Part shown: positions 38,104-48,325 of the stretch, piece after piece | Layout: each line of letters opens with the position of its first letter | Position numbering within the stretch: the first letter of the stretch is position 1 | From: an uncultured Maribacter sp. | GTDB lineage: Bacteria > Bacteroidota > Bacteroidia > Flavobacteriales > Flavobacteriaceae | NCBI GenBank assembly: GCA_947498505.1 | Contig: CANMKG010000005.1 | Span: forward strand, 124,001 to 188,000 | DNA: 64,000 bases | Direction: 5' to 3' | The notes under the pieces: generated by a model | The model's input: only the letters and a program-made list of their open reading frames with translations | Told to the model about the DNA's origin: nothing | Databases searched by the model: none | Position numbers and translations under genes: made by a program

Positions 38104-40548
38104 TTAAAAATTACCAATTCTAATAATGTCAGCAAAAATACCCGATGCGGTAACATCGGCACCAGCACCAGCTCCTTTTATAATCATAGGTTGATTAGGA
38201 TAGCGTTCTGTATAAAACAAAACAATATTATCACTGCCTTCAAGGTTGTGAAAATCATGTCCTTTCGGAATTTCTTGAAGCCCAACACTAGCTTTTCCAT
38301 TTTCGTATTGAGCAACATATTTTAATTTGCTATCTGCATCCTGAGCTTTTTTGTACATGTCTTGGAATGAAGATTCATGTTTGATTAATGATGTAAAAAA
38401 GTCTTCATTATTTGTGGTGTCTAAACTTTCTTGAGGAAGAAATGAATTGTTTATAATATCTCCAATTTCTAATTGGTTACCACTTTCTCTAGCAAGAATT
38501 AATATTTTACGCATTACATCAACTCCACTTAAATCAATTTTTGGGTCAGGTTCTGTATAACCTTCTTCCTGCGCCTGTTTAACAACATCGTGAAAAGTAG
38601 TTTTGTCATTAAAATTGTTAAATACAAAATTTAAACTTCCAGAAAGTACAGCCTGTATTTTAAGTATTTTGTCACCAGAAGTAATTAAATGTTTTAAGGT
38701 GTCAATAATTGGTAGCCCAGCTCCCACATTGGTTTCGAATAAGAACGGAGCATTATATTCTCTGGCTAGTTGCTTAAGTTTTTTGTAATTGTTGTATTCA
38801 GATGAACATGCAATTTTATTGCATGTAACAACAGATATACTATTTCCTAAATATGAATGGTATGTTTCTGAAACTTCCGCACTAGCAGTGTTGTCAACAA
38901 AAATACTATTTCGGTAATTTAATTGATTAACGGTTTCAAGAAATTTCGCTTTATCTGCTTTTTCGCCTTTTGCTAAAACACTTTCCCATATATTTAAATC
39001 TATGCCATTTTCGTCAAAAAGCATGGTTCTGGAATTAGAAATTCCAATAACTCTGATATTTAGTTTTAAATTTTCTTTTAAATAATTTCCTTGTTGTAAA
39101 ATTTGATTTAAAAACTTAGAACCAACATTTCCAACCCCCATTACAAAAAGGTTAAGTTGCTTTACGTTTTCTTCAAAAAACTCTTCATGTAAGGTGTTTA
39201 AAGCCTTTTTTACATCGAGCTTTTTAATTACTGTGGAAATATTTCTTTCAGAAGCTCCTTGTGCAATAGCTCTGATGTTTACGTTGTTTTTACCCAAAGT
39301 GCTAAACATTTTACCACTTAAACCTTGATGACTTTTCATGTTGTCACCAACTAGAGCAACTATAGCTAAATCTTTTTCAACTATGGCTGGTTTTATTTTT
39401 CCACGTTCTATTTCGTATTCAAAAGCATCATTAACTATTTCAATTGCTCTTTCGATATCGTCATCAGAAATACCAACACAAATAGAATGTTCAGAAGAAG
39501 CTTGCGTGATTAAAACAACACTTATTTCGGCTTGCGATAAAACTTCAAAAAACCTTTTGGAAATACCTGGAATACCAACCATTCCAGAACCTTCTAAAGA
39601 CAACAATGAAATATTTTCAACATGACTTATACCACGTACTGTTTTGCCTTTTTCGTTTTTAATCTTAGTTATTAATGTCCCTTGGTTTTCTGGGTCGAAA
39701 GTGTTTTTAATACAGATTGAAATTCCTTTTGCTAAAACAGGTTGAATAGTTGGCGGATAAAGTACTTTTGCACCAAAATGCGAAAGTTCCATAGCTTCTT
39801 CGTAAGAAATATGAGGAATCGCTTTTGCTTGCTTTACTAATTTAGGATTAGCTGTATACATTCCGCTTACATCGGTCCATATTTCTAAAATTTCAGCCTT
39901 TATCGCTGCAGCATAGATTGCTGCTGTATAATCAGAACCTCCACGCCCTAATGTTGTGGAATTTCCATTTTCAGAAGAGGCAATAAATCCTGCTGTAACG
40001 ATAATTTTAGATGAAGTAGTATTGAAGAAATCTTCACAATTGGCATTTGTAATATCAAAATTTACAATTGCTTTTCCGTTAAGCTCATTAGTTTTAATAA
40101 GTTCTCTACTGTCTTTATGTACTGCATTTAAACCTTCTTGGGCAAAATATTCGCTGATAATATATGAAGAGAGTATTTCTCCAAAACTTACAATTTTATC
40201 AGATAATTTTGGTGTTATTTCACCAATTAAAAAAGCCCCTTCAAGCAATGTTTCGAGAGTGTTTAATTCAGATTTTACTTTACTTAAAACAGCACTTTGT
40301 TCTTTAATTGCAATAAGCTCTTTTATAGTATCTAAGTGCCTTTTTTCAATTTCGCTAACAACCGTTGTGTAGGTTTTATCCTGGTTAGCGGCTAATTCAG
40401 CTGTTTTTAACAATAAATCTGTTACGCCACCAAAAGCAGAAACAACAACTATTGTTTTGTCACTTTTGCTATTGCTAACAATGTTTTTTACTAAGGCTAT
40501 ATTATTTGCATTGGCTACTGAAGTGCCTCCAAATTTTAAAACTTTCAT
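38104..40548 (-). CDS. thrA: Bifunctional aspartate kinase / homoserine dehydrogenase
   Basis: 814-residue fusion catalysing the first and third steps of threonine synthesis. Aspartate kinase (about 1-290) opens KVLKFGGTSVAN and contains GRGGSDYTAAIYAA. ACT regulatory domains (about 300-455) follow, the likely site of threonine feedback. The homoserine dehydrogenase half opens GVGNVGSKFL and contains LFETNVGAGLPIIDTL and GYTEPDPKIDLSG. It leads the operon and is preceded by a Thr-rich leader peptide and promoter. Confidence 0.95.
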   Translation of the reverse strand: MKVLKFGGTSVANANNIALVKNIVSNSKSDKTIVVVSAFGGVTDLLLKTAELAANQDKTYTTVVSEIEKRHLDTIKELIAIKEQSAVLSKVKSELNTLETLLEGAFLIGEITPKLSDKIVSFGEILSSYIISEYFAQEGLNAVHKDSRELIKTNELNGKAIVNFDITNANCEDFFNTTSSKIIVTAGFIASSENGNSTTLGRGGSDYTAAIYAAAIKAEILEIWTDVSGMYTANPKLVKQAKAIPHISYEEAMELSHFGAKVLYPPTIQPVLAKGISICIKNTFDPENQGTLITKIKNEKGKTVRGISHVENISLLSLEGSGMVGIPGISKRFFEVLSQAEISVVLITQASSEHSICVGISDDDIERAIEIVNDAFEYEIERGKIKPAIVEKDLAIVALVGDNMKSHQGLSGKMFSTLGKNNVNIRAIAQGASERNISTVIKKLDVKKALNTLHEEFFEENVKQLNLFVMGVGNVGSKFLNQILQQGNYLKENLKLNIRVIGISNSRTMLFDENGIDLNIWESVLAKGEKADKAKFLETVNQLNYRNSIFVDNTASAEVSETYHSYLGNSISVVTCNKIACSSEYNNYKKLKQLAREYNAPFLFETNVGAGLPIIDTLKHLITSGDKILKIQAVLSGSLNFVFNNFNDKTTFHDVVKQAQEEGYTEPDPKIDLSGVDVMRKILILARESGNQLEIGDIINNSFLPQESLDTTNNEDFFTSLIKHESSFQDMYKKAQDADSKLKYVAQYENGKASVGLQEIPKGHDFHNLEGSDNIVLFYTERYPNQPMIIKGAGAGADVTASGIFADIIRIGNF

Positions 40549-40622
40549 TATGTAAGGAAATTAACTTGTACTGAATATTTGAATTGCGTAAAAACGCGAA
40601 AAATGGACGTATATGTTGTTGT

Positions 40623-40639
40623 TTACCCCAATGGGGTAA
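40623..40639 (-). promoter_or_regulatory. Leader hairpin at the end of thrL
   Basis: Perfect stem TTACCCC / GGGGTAA with a 3-nt loop, containing the thrL stop codon. Its central bases (40628-40634) can alternatively pair with 40660-40666 inside thrL. It would behave as a translation-sensitive switch, but lacks the T tract of a standard terminator. Confidence 0.5.
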
Positions 40640-40706
40640 TCGTACCAATTGTTGTTGTACCATTGGTCAATGAAGAGAATAATATGTCCGTGAATTTGTA
40701 GTACAT
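40623..40706 (-). CDS. thrL: Threonine-rich leader peptide of the thr operon (putative attenuator)
   Basis: A 27-codon frame just upstream of thrA that reads MYYKFTDILFSSLTNG followed by TTTIGTITPLG. It holds seven Thr and three Ile codons, with ACA ACA ACA ATT GGT ACG ATT ACC clustered at the end, like the enterobacterial thrL logic. It starts about 10 nt downstream of the predicted transcription start. The stop codon lies in a perfect 7-bp hairpin. An upstream segment CCAATGG can pair with CCATTGG of that hairpin, giving two exclusive structures across the Thr codons. No T-run follows the hairpin, so the exact termination mechanism is uncertain. Confidence 0.7.
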   Translation of the reverse strand: MYYKFTDILFSSLTNGTTTIGTITPLG

Positions 40707-40722
40707 GATTCTTTGTGAGGCT

Positions 40723-40753
40723 CAAAAGTAGTACATTTGATTTGCTAATCAAA
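40723..40753 (-). promoter_or_regulatory. Promoter of the thr operon
   Basis: On the reverse strand, TTTG, a 19-nt spacer and TACTTTTG match the Bacteroidetes -33/-7 consensus exactly. An 8-bp inverted repeat ATTTGATT/AATCAAAT (40735-40754) covers the -33 element and could be an operator or chance. Confidence 0.7.
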
Positions 40754-40807
40754 TCTTTTCAAGTGATTTTTGCGAAATCTTCACTAATTGACTAATAATT
40801 GTATAGA

Positions 40808-42352
40808 ATGAAACTTTTTAATGCGCAGCAGATATACGCTGCTGATAAATTTACCATAGAAAAGCAGAAAATTACAAGTGATTCTTTAATGGAGCGATCT
40901 GCGATTCAAATTTTTAATTGGATGCATTTACGAATGCAAGGGGCGCCCGTAAAAATCCATCTTTTTTGTGGAATTGGCAATAATGGCGGAGACGGCATAG
41001 CTTTAGCAAGACATTTACAAGAGCATGGTTATAATATTGAAGTGTATGTAGTGAATTATAGTGAAAAGCGCTCAAAAGACTTTTTAATTAATTTAGATAG
41101 GCTTAAAGACCGTAAAATTTGGCCGAATTTTTTAGATGACAATTGTGATTTTCCGGAAATAGGAAGAGATGATATTATTGTGGATGCGATTTTTGGTATT
41201 GGATTAAATAGAGCTCCTGAAGATTGGGTGGTGGATTTAATGGCACATTTACATGGTTCAGAAGCTTTTATTTTGTCTGTAGATATTCCTTCGGGGTTGT
41301 ATACTGATAAAATTCCAGTGAATAAAGAGGCAGTTGTAAAAGCTAATTACGTTTTGAGTTTTCAAGCTCCTAAATTAGTATTTTTTCTTCCTGAAACGGG
41401 TATCTATATCAATCAATGGGAGGTTTTGGATATTGGATTAGATCCAGAATTTTTGATGAGTGAGAACACGGCTTATGAGATAATAGGTAGGCATGAGGTT
41501 CTTCCTTTGTATGTGCCTAGAGAAAAATTTTCACATAAGGGTACTTATGGGCATGCCTTGTTAATAGGGGGGAGCTATGGCAAAATTGGTGCTATGATTT
41601 TAGCATCCGAAGCTTCGCTGAGGGCGGGTTCTGGTTTAACAACTGTTTGTGTTCCAAATTGTGGTTATGTGTCAATGCAATCATCTGTACCAGAGGTAAT
41701 GGTGTTGTCCGGTGGAGAAGAATTAATATCGGAAATTAAGATAGATTTTGAGCCATCTGCAGTTGGTATTGGAGTTGGTTTTGGAAAACATGTTGACACG
41801 GTTAAAGTTTTTGGAGACTTTCTAAAGAATAGTAAGAAGCCTTTAGTAATAGATGCTGATGCGCTAAATATATTGTCTGAAAACAAGAAATTTTTAAAAG
41901 ACGTACCTGCGCAATCTGTTTTAACACCTCACCCTAAAGAGTTAGAACGATTAATTGGGAAATGGGAAAATGATTTTGATAAATTGGAGAAGACTAAGGC
42001 TTTTGCTAAAAAGTACGATTTTGTATTAGTAATTAAAGGGGCTCATACAATTACGATTTATGAAAATAAAGGATATATAAATACTACTGGAAATCCAGGG
42101 ATGGCAACAGCAGGAAGCGGAGATGTGTTAACAGGTATAATTACAGGCTTAATTGCCCAGGGATATGAGACTTTGAGTGCTGCAATTTTTGGAATTTACT
42201 TACATGGTAAAGCTGGTGATCTTATGGTTGAAAAAACAGGGTATCAATCATTAATTGCTACAAATATAGTAGAAGGGATAAAAGAAGCTTATTTGGATTT
42301 ATTTAAACAGCCAGAACAACCTCAGGAAGTTCAGTCAGAAGAGCAACAATAA
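40808..42352 (+). CDS. nnr: Bifunctional NAD(P)H-hydrate epimerase / ADP-dependent dehydratase
   Basis: Metabolite-repair enzyme that restores damaged NAD(P)HX. The N-terminal epimerase domain (about 1-215) has the YjeF_N-type CGIGNNGGDGIALARHL. The C-terminal ribokinase-like dehydratase (about 225-495) has GTYGHALLIGGSYGKIGA, VIDADALN, TPHPKE and NPGMATAGSGDVLTG. The ATG at 40808 (MKLFNAQQ) is preferred to an in-frame TTG at 40799. It is divergent from the thr operon, sharing a 250-bp intergenic region. A strong terminator follows. Confidence 0.94.
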   Translation: MKLFNAQQIYAADKFTIEKQKITSDSLMERSAIQIFNWMHLRMQGAPVKIHLFCGIGNNGGDGIALARHLQEHGYNIEVYVVNYSEKRSKDFLINLDRLKDRKIWPNFLDDNCDFPEIGRDDIIVDAIFGIGLNRAPEDWVVDLMAHLHGSEAFILSVDIPSGLYTDKIPVNKEAVVKANYVLSFQAPKLVFFLPETGIYINQWEVLDIGLDPEFLMSENTAYEIIGRHEVLPLYVPREKFSHKGTYGHALLIGGSYGKIGAMILASEASLRAGSGLTTVCVPNCGYVSMQSSVPEVMVLSGGEELISEIKIDFEPSAVGIGVGFGKHVDTVKVFGDFLKNSKKPLVIDADALNILSENKKFLKDVPAQSVLTPHPKELERLIGKWENDFDKLEKTKAFAKKYDFVLVIKGAHTITIYENKGYINTTGNPGMATAGSGDVLTGIITGLIAQGYETLSAAIFGIYLHGKAGDLMVEKTGYQSLIATNIVEGIKEAYLDLFKQPEQPQEVQSEEQQ

Positions 42353-42354
42353 TT

Positions 42355-42389
42355 AAAAAGAAAATAGGCTTTTAGCCTATTTTCTTTTT
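42355..42389. terminator. Bidirectional terminator between nnr and the STAS-like gene
   Basis: Perfect 16-pair stem centred on AATAGGCT TTT AGCCTATT, with A and T flanks on both sides. It serves convergent genes, and the arm overlaps the last codons of the minus-strand gene. Confidence 0.92.
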
Positions 42390-42778
42390 AATTTCTTTTT
42401 AACCCAAGTGAGGGCATTTTCATATTCAATAAAAAATTTCATTTGTTTTTTATAAAATAGCTTTTCTATTTTAAAGTTATGCATGTCAATTTCTTTAATA
42501 GAAACTATGGCAAATGCTTTAAGATTTTCTAATCCGGCTAAATAACTATATATGGTAGGATCCACTGCATACGAGTTTTTTCGAAAACTAATGTATCCAA
42601 AATCTTTATTTCTAAAATGAATTTCAGAAATTCCTATTAGTTGATATGCTCTTTCGAGAGTTAATGTGGCGCCTTCTTCAAAAATGGCTACCATATAATT
42701 ATCATAAACTTGAACTTTTCCAATGTCTAATTGATACTCTCTTACTATAATTGTTCTCTTTGCTGAACTCAATTTCAT
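42377..42778 (-). CDS. Conserved hypothetical protein, possibly STAS/SpoIIAA-like
   Basis: 133 residues from the ATG at 42778 (MKLSSAKRT); an earlier in-frame start at 42820 adds 14 unlikely residues. The pattern of short strands alternating with helices, including YMVAIFEEGATLT and AFAIVS, resembles the SpoIIAA-like fold of small Flavobacterial proteins, but I cannot assign it firmly. No catalytic residues or signal peptide. It stands alone and converges with nnr. Confidence 0.6.
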   Translation of the reverse strand: MKLSSAKRTIIVREYQLDIGKVQVYDNYMVAIFEEGATLTLERAYQLIGISEIHFRNKDFGYISFRKNSYAVDPTIYSYLAGLENLKAFAIVSIKEIDMHNFKIEKLFYKKQMKFFIEYENALTWVKKKLKRK

Positions 42779-42903
42779 TATTGTATTTCTAAGTGTCCGA
42801 GACGAAAATATAGGTAACAAAAATGATTGAATAAATTTTTAGACAAAAAGCTTAAATATCGTTCATACTGCTTTTGCAAGGTATTTCATCGATTCTTTTA
42901 AAG

Positions 42904-42926
42904 TAAAAAAGCGCCGATAGGCGCTT
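42904..42926 (-). terminator. Intrinsic terminator of clpC
   Basis: Reverse-strand stem AAGCGCC / GGCGCTT with a 4-nt loop, followed by six T, about 22 bp past the clpC stop. Confidence 0.88.
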
Positions 42927-42947
42927 CTTATTTATGGTGTTGAAAAC

Positions 42948-45497
42948 TTACGTTTTGGAAGGTTTTTTAGCCTTTTTAATTTTTATAGTAAGTTGATCTT
43001 CGTCTTTATCTAAATCCATATAGATGTGGTCGCCTTCTTCTAGTTTAGAATTTACAATTTCTTCTGCCAGTGCATCTTCAATGTATTTCTGAATAGCTCT
43101 TTTTAAAGGTCGAGCGCCATATTGTTTGTCGAAACCTTTTTCGGCAATGTAATCTTTTGCTTCTTCGGTAAGTTCAAGATTATACCCAATATCTTTAATT
43201 CTTTCGAAAAGTTTACGTAATTCAATATCAATAATCTTATGAATATGTTCTCTTTCTAAAGCATTAAAAACAATTACATCATCAATTCTGTTTAAAAATT
43301 CAGGAGCAAATGCTTTTTTAAGCGCATTCTCAATAACACTTTTTTGGTGAGAATCTGTTTGCGCTTTTTTCGCTGCTGTTCCAAAACCGACTCCTTGACC
43401 AAAATCTTTTAATTGACGCGCTCCAATGTTAGATGTCATTATAATAATGGTATTCCTAAAATCAATTTTTCGACCAAGACTGTCGGTAAGATAACCATCA
43501 TCTAATACCTGAAGTAGCATATTAAATACATCGGGATGTGCTTTTTCAACTTCATCAAGTAATACAACAGCATATGGCTTACGACGTACTTTTTCGGTAA
43601 GTTGCCCACCTTCTTCATAGCCCACGTAACCTGGAGGTGCTCCTACTAATCTTGATATTGCGAATTTTTCCATGTATTCGCTCATATCAATTCTAATAAG
43701 GGCTTCTTCAGAATCAAACAATTCTTTAGCAAGAACTTTAGCTAGCTGTGTTTTACCTACACCAGTTTGTCCTAAGAAAATAAACGAACCAATTGGCTTG
43801 TTTGGGTCTTTTAGTCCAGCTCTATTACGTTGAATTGCTTTGGCAACCTTGGCAACGGCCTCATTTTGCCCAATAACATTTGATTTTATTAAATCAGGTA
43901 ATTCAGCTAATTTGTTACTTTCGGTTTGCGCAATTCTGTTCACGGGAATACCACTCATCATCGAAACAACATCGGCAACATTATCTTCCGAGACAATTTC
44001 TTTATGAAGCTTACTGTCTTCTTCCCATTTTTCTTGAGCAAGTGCTAAATCTTTTTCAATTCTTTTCTCGTCGTCTCTAAGTTTGGCTGCTTCTTCGTAC
44101 TTCTGTTTTTTAACAACACTGTTTTTTAGTACGCGAACATCTTCTAGTTGCTTTTCAAGCTCTAGAATTTGCTCAGGAACATCCATATTGACAATATGTA
44201 CTCTAGATCCAGCTTCATCAAGAGCATCAATAGCTTTGTCTGGAAGGAACCTGTCTGTCATATATCGGTTAGTAAGCTTTACACAAGCAGCAATTGCCTC
44301 ATCAGTATAACTTACATTGTGGTGTTCTTCGTATTTGCCTTTAATATTTTGAAGAATTTCAATGGTCTCTTCAACAGATGTGGGTTCTACAGTAACTTTC
44401 TGAAAACGTCTTTCAAGAGCACCGTCTTTTTCTATATACTGTCGGTACTCATCTAAGGTTGTTGCACCTATACATTGAATTTCTCCTCTAGCTAAGGCTG
44501 GTTTAAACATGTTAGAAGCATCTAAACTTCCTGTAGCTCCTCCGGCACCTACTATAGTATGAATTTCGTCAATAAAAAGAATTACATCGTCATTCTTTTC
44601 CAACTCATTCATTACAGCTTTCATTCGCTCTTCAAATTGCCCTCTGTACTTTGTGCCAGCAACCAGCGAAGCTAAGTCTAGTGTAACAACTCTTTTACCG
44701 TATAGAATACGTGAAACTTTTTTGTTGATAATTCGTAATGCCAAACCTTCGGCAATAGCACTTTTACCAACACCAGGTTCTCCAATTAAAAGAGGGTTAT
44801 TTTTCTTTCTTCTACTTAATATCTGAGAAACTCTTTCTATTTCTTTTTCTCTACCTACAACAGGGTCTAATTTATTTTCCTCCGCCATGCGAGTTAGGTC
44901 ACGACCAAAATTATCTAAAACAGGCGTTTTAGACTTTTTATTTCCTTTAGGGTTTGGGGAAGAACCGAAAGTACCTTCTTTACCAGCACTGGGCTCCTCT
45001 GGGTCACTAGGGAAAGACTCACTTGTAGGTTCGTCAACAATATCGTCGTCACTTGTAATCATAAACTTAAATTGTTCTTTAACACCATCATAATCCACTT
45101 TTAATTTGTGGAGTAATTTGGTTGTAGGGTCATTTTCGTTTCGTAGTATACACAGTAATAAATGTGCAGTATTAATGGAAGAACTTTGAAACAACTTAGC
45201 TTCAAGAAAAGTTGTTTTAAGAGCTCTTTCTGCCTGACGTGTAAGGTGCAGGTTTTTTTTATCTTTTTGCAAGCTGCTCGGATTTGGATTAGAAGGGCTT
45301 AATATTTCTACTTTTCTTCTTAGGTGATCCAAGTCTACATCTAAAGCATCAAGTATTGTTATTGCTTTTCCATTACCATCTCTTAAAAGCCCCAGCATTA
45401 GGTGCTCGGTTCCAATGAAATCGTGCCCCAATCTTAACGCTTCTTCTTTACTATAAGCTATAACATCCTTTACTCGAGGTGAAAAATTATCATCCAT
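42948..45497 (-). CDS. clpC: ATP-dependent Clp protease ATP-binding subunit ClpC
   Basis: 849-residue Hsp100 unfoldase feeding ClpP. It has two N-terminal Clp repeats (about 1-145) and AAA-1 with Walker A GEPGVGKSA near 239. A UVR-containing middle region (KLRDDEKRIEKDL near 470) and AAA-2 with GQTGVGKTQ near 575 follow. Sensor and arginine-finger segments are present (SEYMEKFAISRLVGAPPGYVG). Length and architecture are those of ClpC rather than ClpB, which has a longer coiled middle. It is divergent from gyrA. Confidence 0.95.
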   Translation of the reverse strand: MDDNFSPRVKDVIAYSKEEALRLGHDFIGTEHLMLGLLRDGNGKAITILDALDVDLDHLRRKVEILSPSNPNPSSLQKDKKNLHLTRQAERALKTTFLEAKLFQSSSINTAHLLLCILRNENDPTTKLLHKLKVDYDGVKEQFKFMITSDDDIVDEPTSESFPSDPEEPSAGKEGTFGSSPNPKGNKKSKTPVLDNFGRDLTRMAEENKLDPVVGREKEIERVSQILSRRKKNNPLLIGEPGVGKSAIAEGLALRIINKKVSRILYGKRVVTLDLASLVAGTKYRGQFEERMKAVMNELEKNDDVILFIDEIHTIVGAGGATGSLDASNMFKPALARGEIQCIGATTLDEYRQYIEKDGALERRFQKVTVEPTSVEETIEILQNIKGKYEEHHNVSYTDEAIAACVKLTNRYMTDRFLPDKAIDALDEAGSRVHIVNMDVPEQILELEKQLEDVRVLKNSVVKKQKYEEAAKLRDDEKRIEKDLALAQEKWEEDSKLHKEIVSEDNVADVVSMMSGIPVNRIAQTESNKLAELPDLIKSNVIGQNEAVAKVAKAIQRNRAGLKDPNKPIGSFIFLGQTGVGKTQLAKVLAKELFDSEEALIRIDMSEYMEKFAISRLVGAPPGYVGYEEGGQLTEKVRRKPYAVVLLDEVEKAHPDVFNMLLQVLDDGYLTDSLGRKIDFRNTIIIMTSNIGARQLKDFGQGVGFGTAAKKAQTDSHQKSVIENALKKAFAPEFLNRIDDVIVFNALEREHIHKIIDIELRKLFERIKDIGYNLELTEEAKDYIAEKGFDKQYGARPLKRAIQKYIEDALAEEIVNSKLEEGDHIYMDLDKDEDQLTIKIKKAKKPSKT

Positions 45498-45760
45498 AAA
45501 TTATCTTATCAATTATAAAATTAATAAATATCAGCTTATGTTAGTACAAATACAATGCCTAATTATACTATTGCTTGAATATAGAAGACGAAAAAAAAAG
45601 GAATTTATTACATTTTGGGTCATGATAATTGTGTTTTTTTATTAGCGAATAGAGTGTTAATAAATTATTGAATAAAGTATTGTTGATATGCTTTGAAGCC
45701 TTTAAAAATACGTATATTGGCATGCTTTTTTAATTAAAATATAAACAATAATATTTTTAG
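45498..45760. promoter_or_regulatory. Divergent clpC/gyrA promoter region
   Basis: 263 bp AT-rich gap. For gyrA, TTTG at 45692-45695 and TATATTGG at 45713-45720, 17 nt apart, resemble a -33/-7 pair with one deviation. For clpC a near match TGTATTTG is read on the reverse strand. No CtsR-like operator was recognised. Confidence 0.35.
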
Positions 45761-48295
45761 ATGGCAGAAGGAGAAAAATTGATTCCTATTAACATAGAAG
45801 ATGAAATGAAATCTGCCTACATTGATTATTCAATGTCGGTCATTGTGTCACGTGCTTTACCCGATGTAAGGGATGGCTTAAAACCTGTTCATAGAAGGGT
45901 GCTTTATGGAATGCACGAATTAGGTGTTAGGTCCAATAGTGCGCATAAGAAATCTGCACGTATTGTGGGTGAGGTTTTAGGTAAGTATCACCCTCATGGA
46001 GATACCTCAGTATATGATTCTATGGTACGTATGGCTCAGGAATGGAGTCTACGATATATGTTAGTTGATGGTCAAGGTAACTTTGGTTCTATTGATGGAG
46101 ACAGTCCTGCAGCAATGCGTTATACGGAGGCCCGTATGCGAAAGATTGCAGATGAAATGTTGTCAGATATAGAAAAGGATACCGTAGATCACCAATTAAA
46201 TTTTGATGACTCTTTACAAGAGCCAACAGTGTTACCTACCAGAATTCCCAACTTATTAGTAAATGGAGCTTCGGGTATTGCTGTTGGTATGGCAACAAAT
46301 ATGCCTCCTCACAACCTTTCTGAGGTTGTGGACGGTACCGTTGCTTATATTGATAATAATGATATTGAGATAGATGAGTTAATAACACATATTAAAGCTC
46401 CTGATTTTCCAACAGGTGGAGTTATATATGGTTATGATGGTGTAAAGGAAGCTTTTCATACAGGAAGAGGTAGAGTTGTAATGCGTGCAAAGGCCAATAT
46501 TGAAGAAGTTCAAGGCAGAGAGTGTATTATAGTTACTGAGATTCCATATCAAGTTAACAAGGCAGACATGATTAAGAAGACTGCTGACTTGGTAAATGAT
46601 AAAAAAATAGAAGGAATATCTACTATTAGAGATGAATCTGATAGGACAGGAATGCGTATTGTTTATATTCTTAAAAGAGATGCAATACCAAATATTGTTT
46701 TAAATACCCTTTATAAATATACAGCATTACAATCTTCATTTAGTGTAAATAATATTGCACTTGTAAATGGGCGTCCTCAGTTATTGAATGTTAAAGAAAT
46801 GATTCACTATTTCGTGGAGCATAGACATGAAGTAGTAGTTAGGCGAACTAAGTTTGAATTAAAGAAAGCTGAAGATAGAGCTCACATATTAGAAGGATTA
46901 ATTATAGCTTCTGATAATATAGATGAGGTAATTGCGCTGATAAGAGCATCTTCTAATGCAGATGAAGCTCGTGAAAAGCTTATGGAGCGCTTTAAGCTAA
47001 CTGAAATTCAGGCGAAGGCAATCGTAGAAATGCGATTAAGACAGCTAACGGGTCTGGAGCAAGATAAGTTACGCGCTGAGTACGACGAAATAATTAAGAC
47101 TATTGCTGATTTAAAGGATATTTTAGAAAATAAAGACCGTAGAATGCAAATCATTAAAGATGAGCTTCTAGAGGTTAAAGATAAATATGGTGATGAGCGT
47201 AGATCAGAAATCAATTTTGCTGGTGGAGATCTTAGTATGGAAGACATGATTCCTAACGAGCAAGTAGTTATTACCATTTCTCATGCTGGTTATATAAAAC
47301 GTACTCCGCTTACTGAGTATAAAACACAAAATAGAGGGGGTGTTGGGCAAAAAGCATCTTCAACAAGAAATGAAGATTTCCTTGAACATTTGTTTGTAGG
47401 AACTAATCACCAGTATATGTTGTTCTTTACGCAAAAAGGAAAATGTTTCTGGATGCGTGTTTACGAAATTCCTGAAGGAAGTAGAACCTCCAAAGGGCGT
47501 GCTATTCAAAACTTAATAAATATTGAACAAGACGATAAGGTTAAAGCCTTTATTTGTACGCAAGATTTAAAGGATGAGGAATACGTTAATAGTCATTACG
47601 TGATAATGGCTACAAGAAAAGGAACCGTTAAGAAAACTTCATTGGAGCAGTATTCTCGTCCGCGTCAAAACGGAATTAATGCTATTGGTATTAGAGAAGG
47701 AGACGAGTTATTAGAAGCTAAACTTACTACGGGAACAAGTCAAATTTTCTTAGGATTAAAATCAGGTAAGGCAATTCGTTTTGAGGAAAGTAAAACTAGA
47801 CCAATGGGTAGAAATGCCTCTGGAGTTAGAGGTATTACGTTAGCTCATGATGATGATGAAGTTATTGGAATGGTTTCAGTTCATAATTTTGACGATGAAT
47901 TGTTAGTGGTTTCTGAAAATGGTTATGGTAAGCGTTCTAGTATTGATGATTATCGAATTACTAACCGAGGAGGAAAAGGTGTTAAAACAATTTCCATAAC
48001 AGAGAAAACAGGAGGACTAGTTGCTATTAAAAATGTAACGGATTCTGATGATTTAATGATTATTAATAAGTCTGGAATTGCTATTAGAATGAGTGTTGAA
48101 GACCTAAGAGTAATGGGAAGAGCAACTCAGGGAGTTAGACTTATCAATATAAAAGGTAATGATTCTATCGCGGCTGTTGCTAAGGTGATGAAAGATGATG
48201 AGGAAATTAGCGATGCTGATATAGCTGATATAGAGGTAGATACAGAAGATGGCACGGCAATTGATAATACGAATAACGAAGAATCTAAAGAATAG
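45761..48295 (+). CDS. gyrA: DNA gyrase subunit A
   Basis: 844-residue topoisomerase II A subunit, introducing negative supercoils together with GyrB. The active-site tyrosine is Y121 in AAMRYTEAR. The quinolone-determining region reads [11 protein letters not shown], with Thr at the E. coli Ser83 position and Asp kept at 87. The C-terminal beta-pinwheel blades are visible (for example [12 protein letters not shown] and [10 protein letters not shown]), and the GyrA-box-like QNRGGVGQK is present. The acidic tail is typical. The TPR gene 30 bp downstream is probably co-transcribed. Confidence 0.96.
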   Translation: MAEGEKLIPINIEDEMKSAYIDYSMSVIVSRALPDVRDGLKPVHRRVLYGMHELGVRSNSAHKKSARIVGEVLGKYHPHGDTSVYDSMVRMAQEWSLRYMLVDGQGNFGSIDGDSPAAMRYTEARMRKIADEMLSDIEKDTVDHQLNFDDSLQEPTVLPTRIPNLLVNGASGIAVGMATNMPPHNLSEVVDGTVAYIDNNDIEIDELITHIKAPDFPTGGVIYGYDGVKEAFHTGRGRVVMRAKANIEEVQGRECIIVTEIPYQVNKADMIKKTADLVNDKKIEGISTIRDESDRTGMRIVYILKRDAIPNIVLNTLYKYTALQSSFSVNNIALVNGRPQLLNVKEMIHYFVEHRHEVVVRRTKFELKKAEDRAHILEGLIIASDNIDEVIALIRASSNADEAREKLMERFKLTEIQAKAIVEMRLRQLTGLEQDKLRAEYDEIIKTIADLKDILENKDRRMQIIKDELLEVKDKYGDERRSEINFAGGDLSMEDMIPNEQVVITISHAGYIKRTPLTEYKTQNRGGVGQKASSTRNEDFLEHLFVGTNHQYMLFFTQKGKCFWMRVYEIPEGSRTSKGRAIQNLINIEQDDKVKAFICTQDLKDEEYVNSHYVIMATRKGTVKKTSLEQYSRPRQNGINAIGIREGDELLEAKLTTGTSQIFLGLKSGKAIRFEESKTRPMGRNASGVRGITLAHDDDEVIGMVSVHNFDDELLVVSENGYGKRSSIDDYRITNRGGKGVKTISITEKTGGLVAIKNVTDSDDLMIINKSGIAIRMSVEDLRVMGRATQGVRLINIKGNDSIAAVAKVMKDDEEISDADIADIEVDTEDGTAIDNTNNEESKE

Positions 48296-48325
48296 TATAA
48301 CACTAATATTTTAATTAAATTAATA

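Noticed and set aside
39956-40372. Plus-strand frame of 138 codons opposite thrA
   Set aside because: Fully antisense to the aspartate kinase domain with a low-complexity product; a by-product of thrA codon use.
40561-40752. 63-codon minus-strand frame upstream of thrA
   Set aside because: It would begin at a rare start upstream of the predicted transcription start and is out of frame with the Thr-rich leader, which explains the region better.
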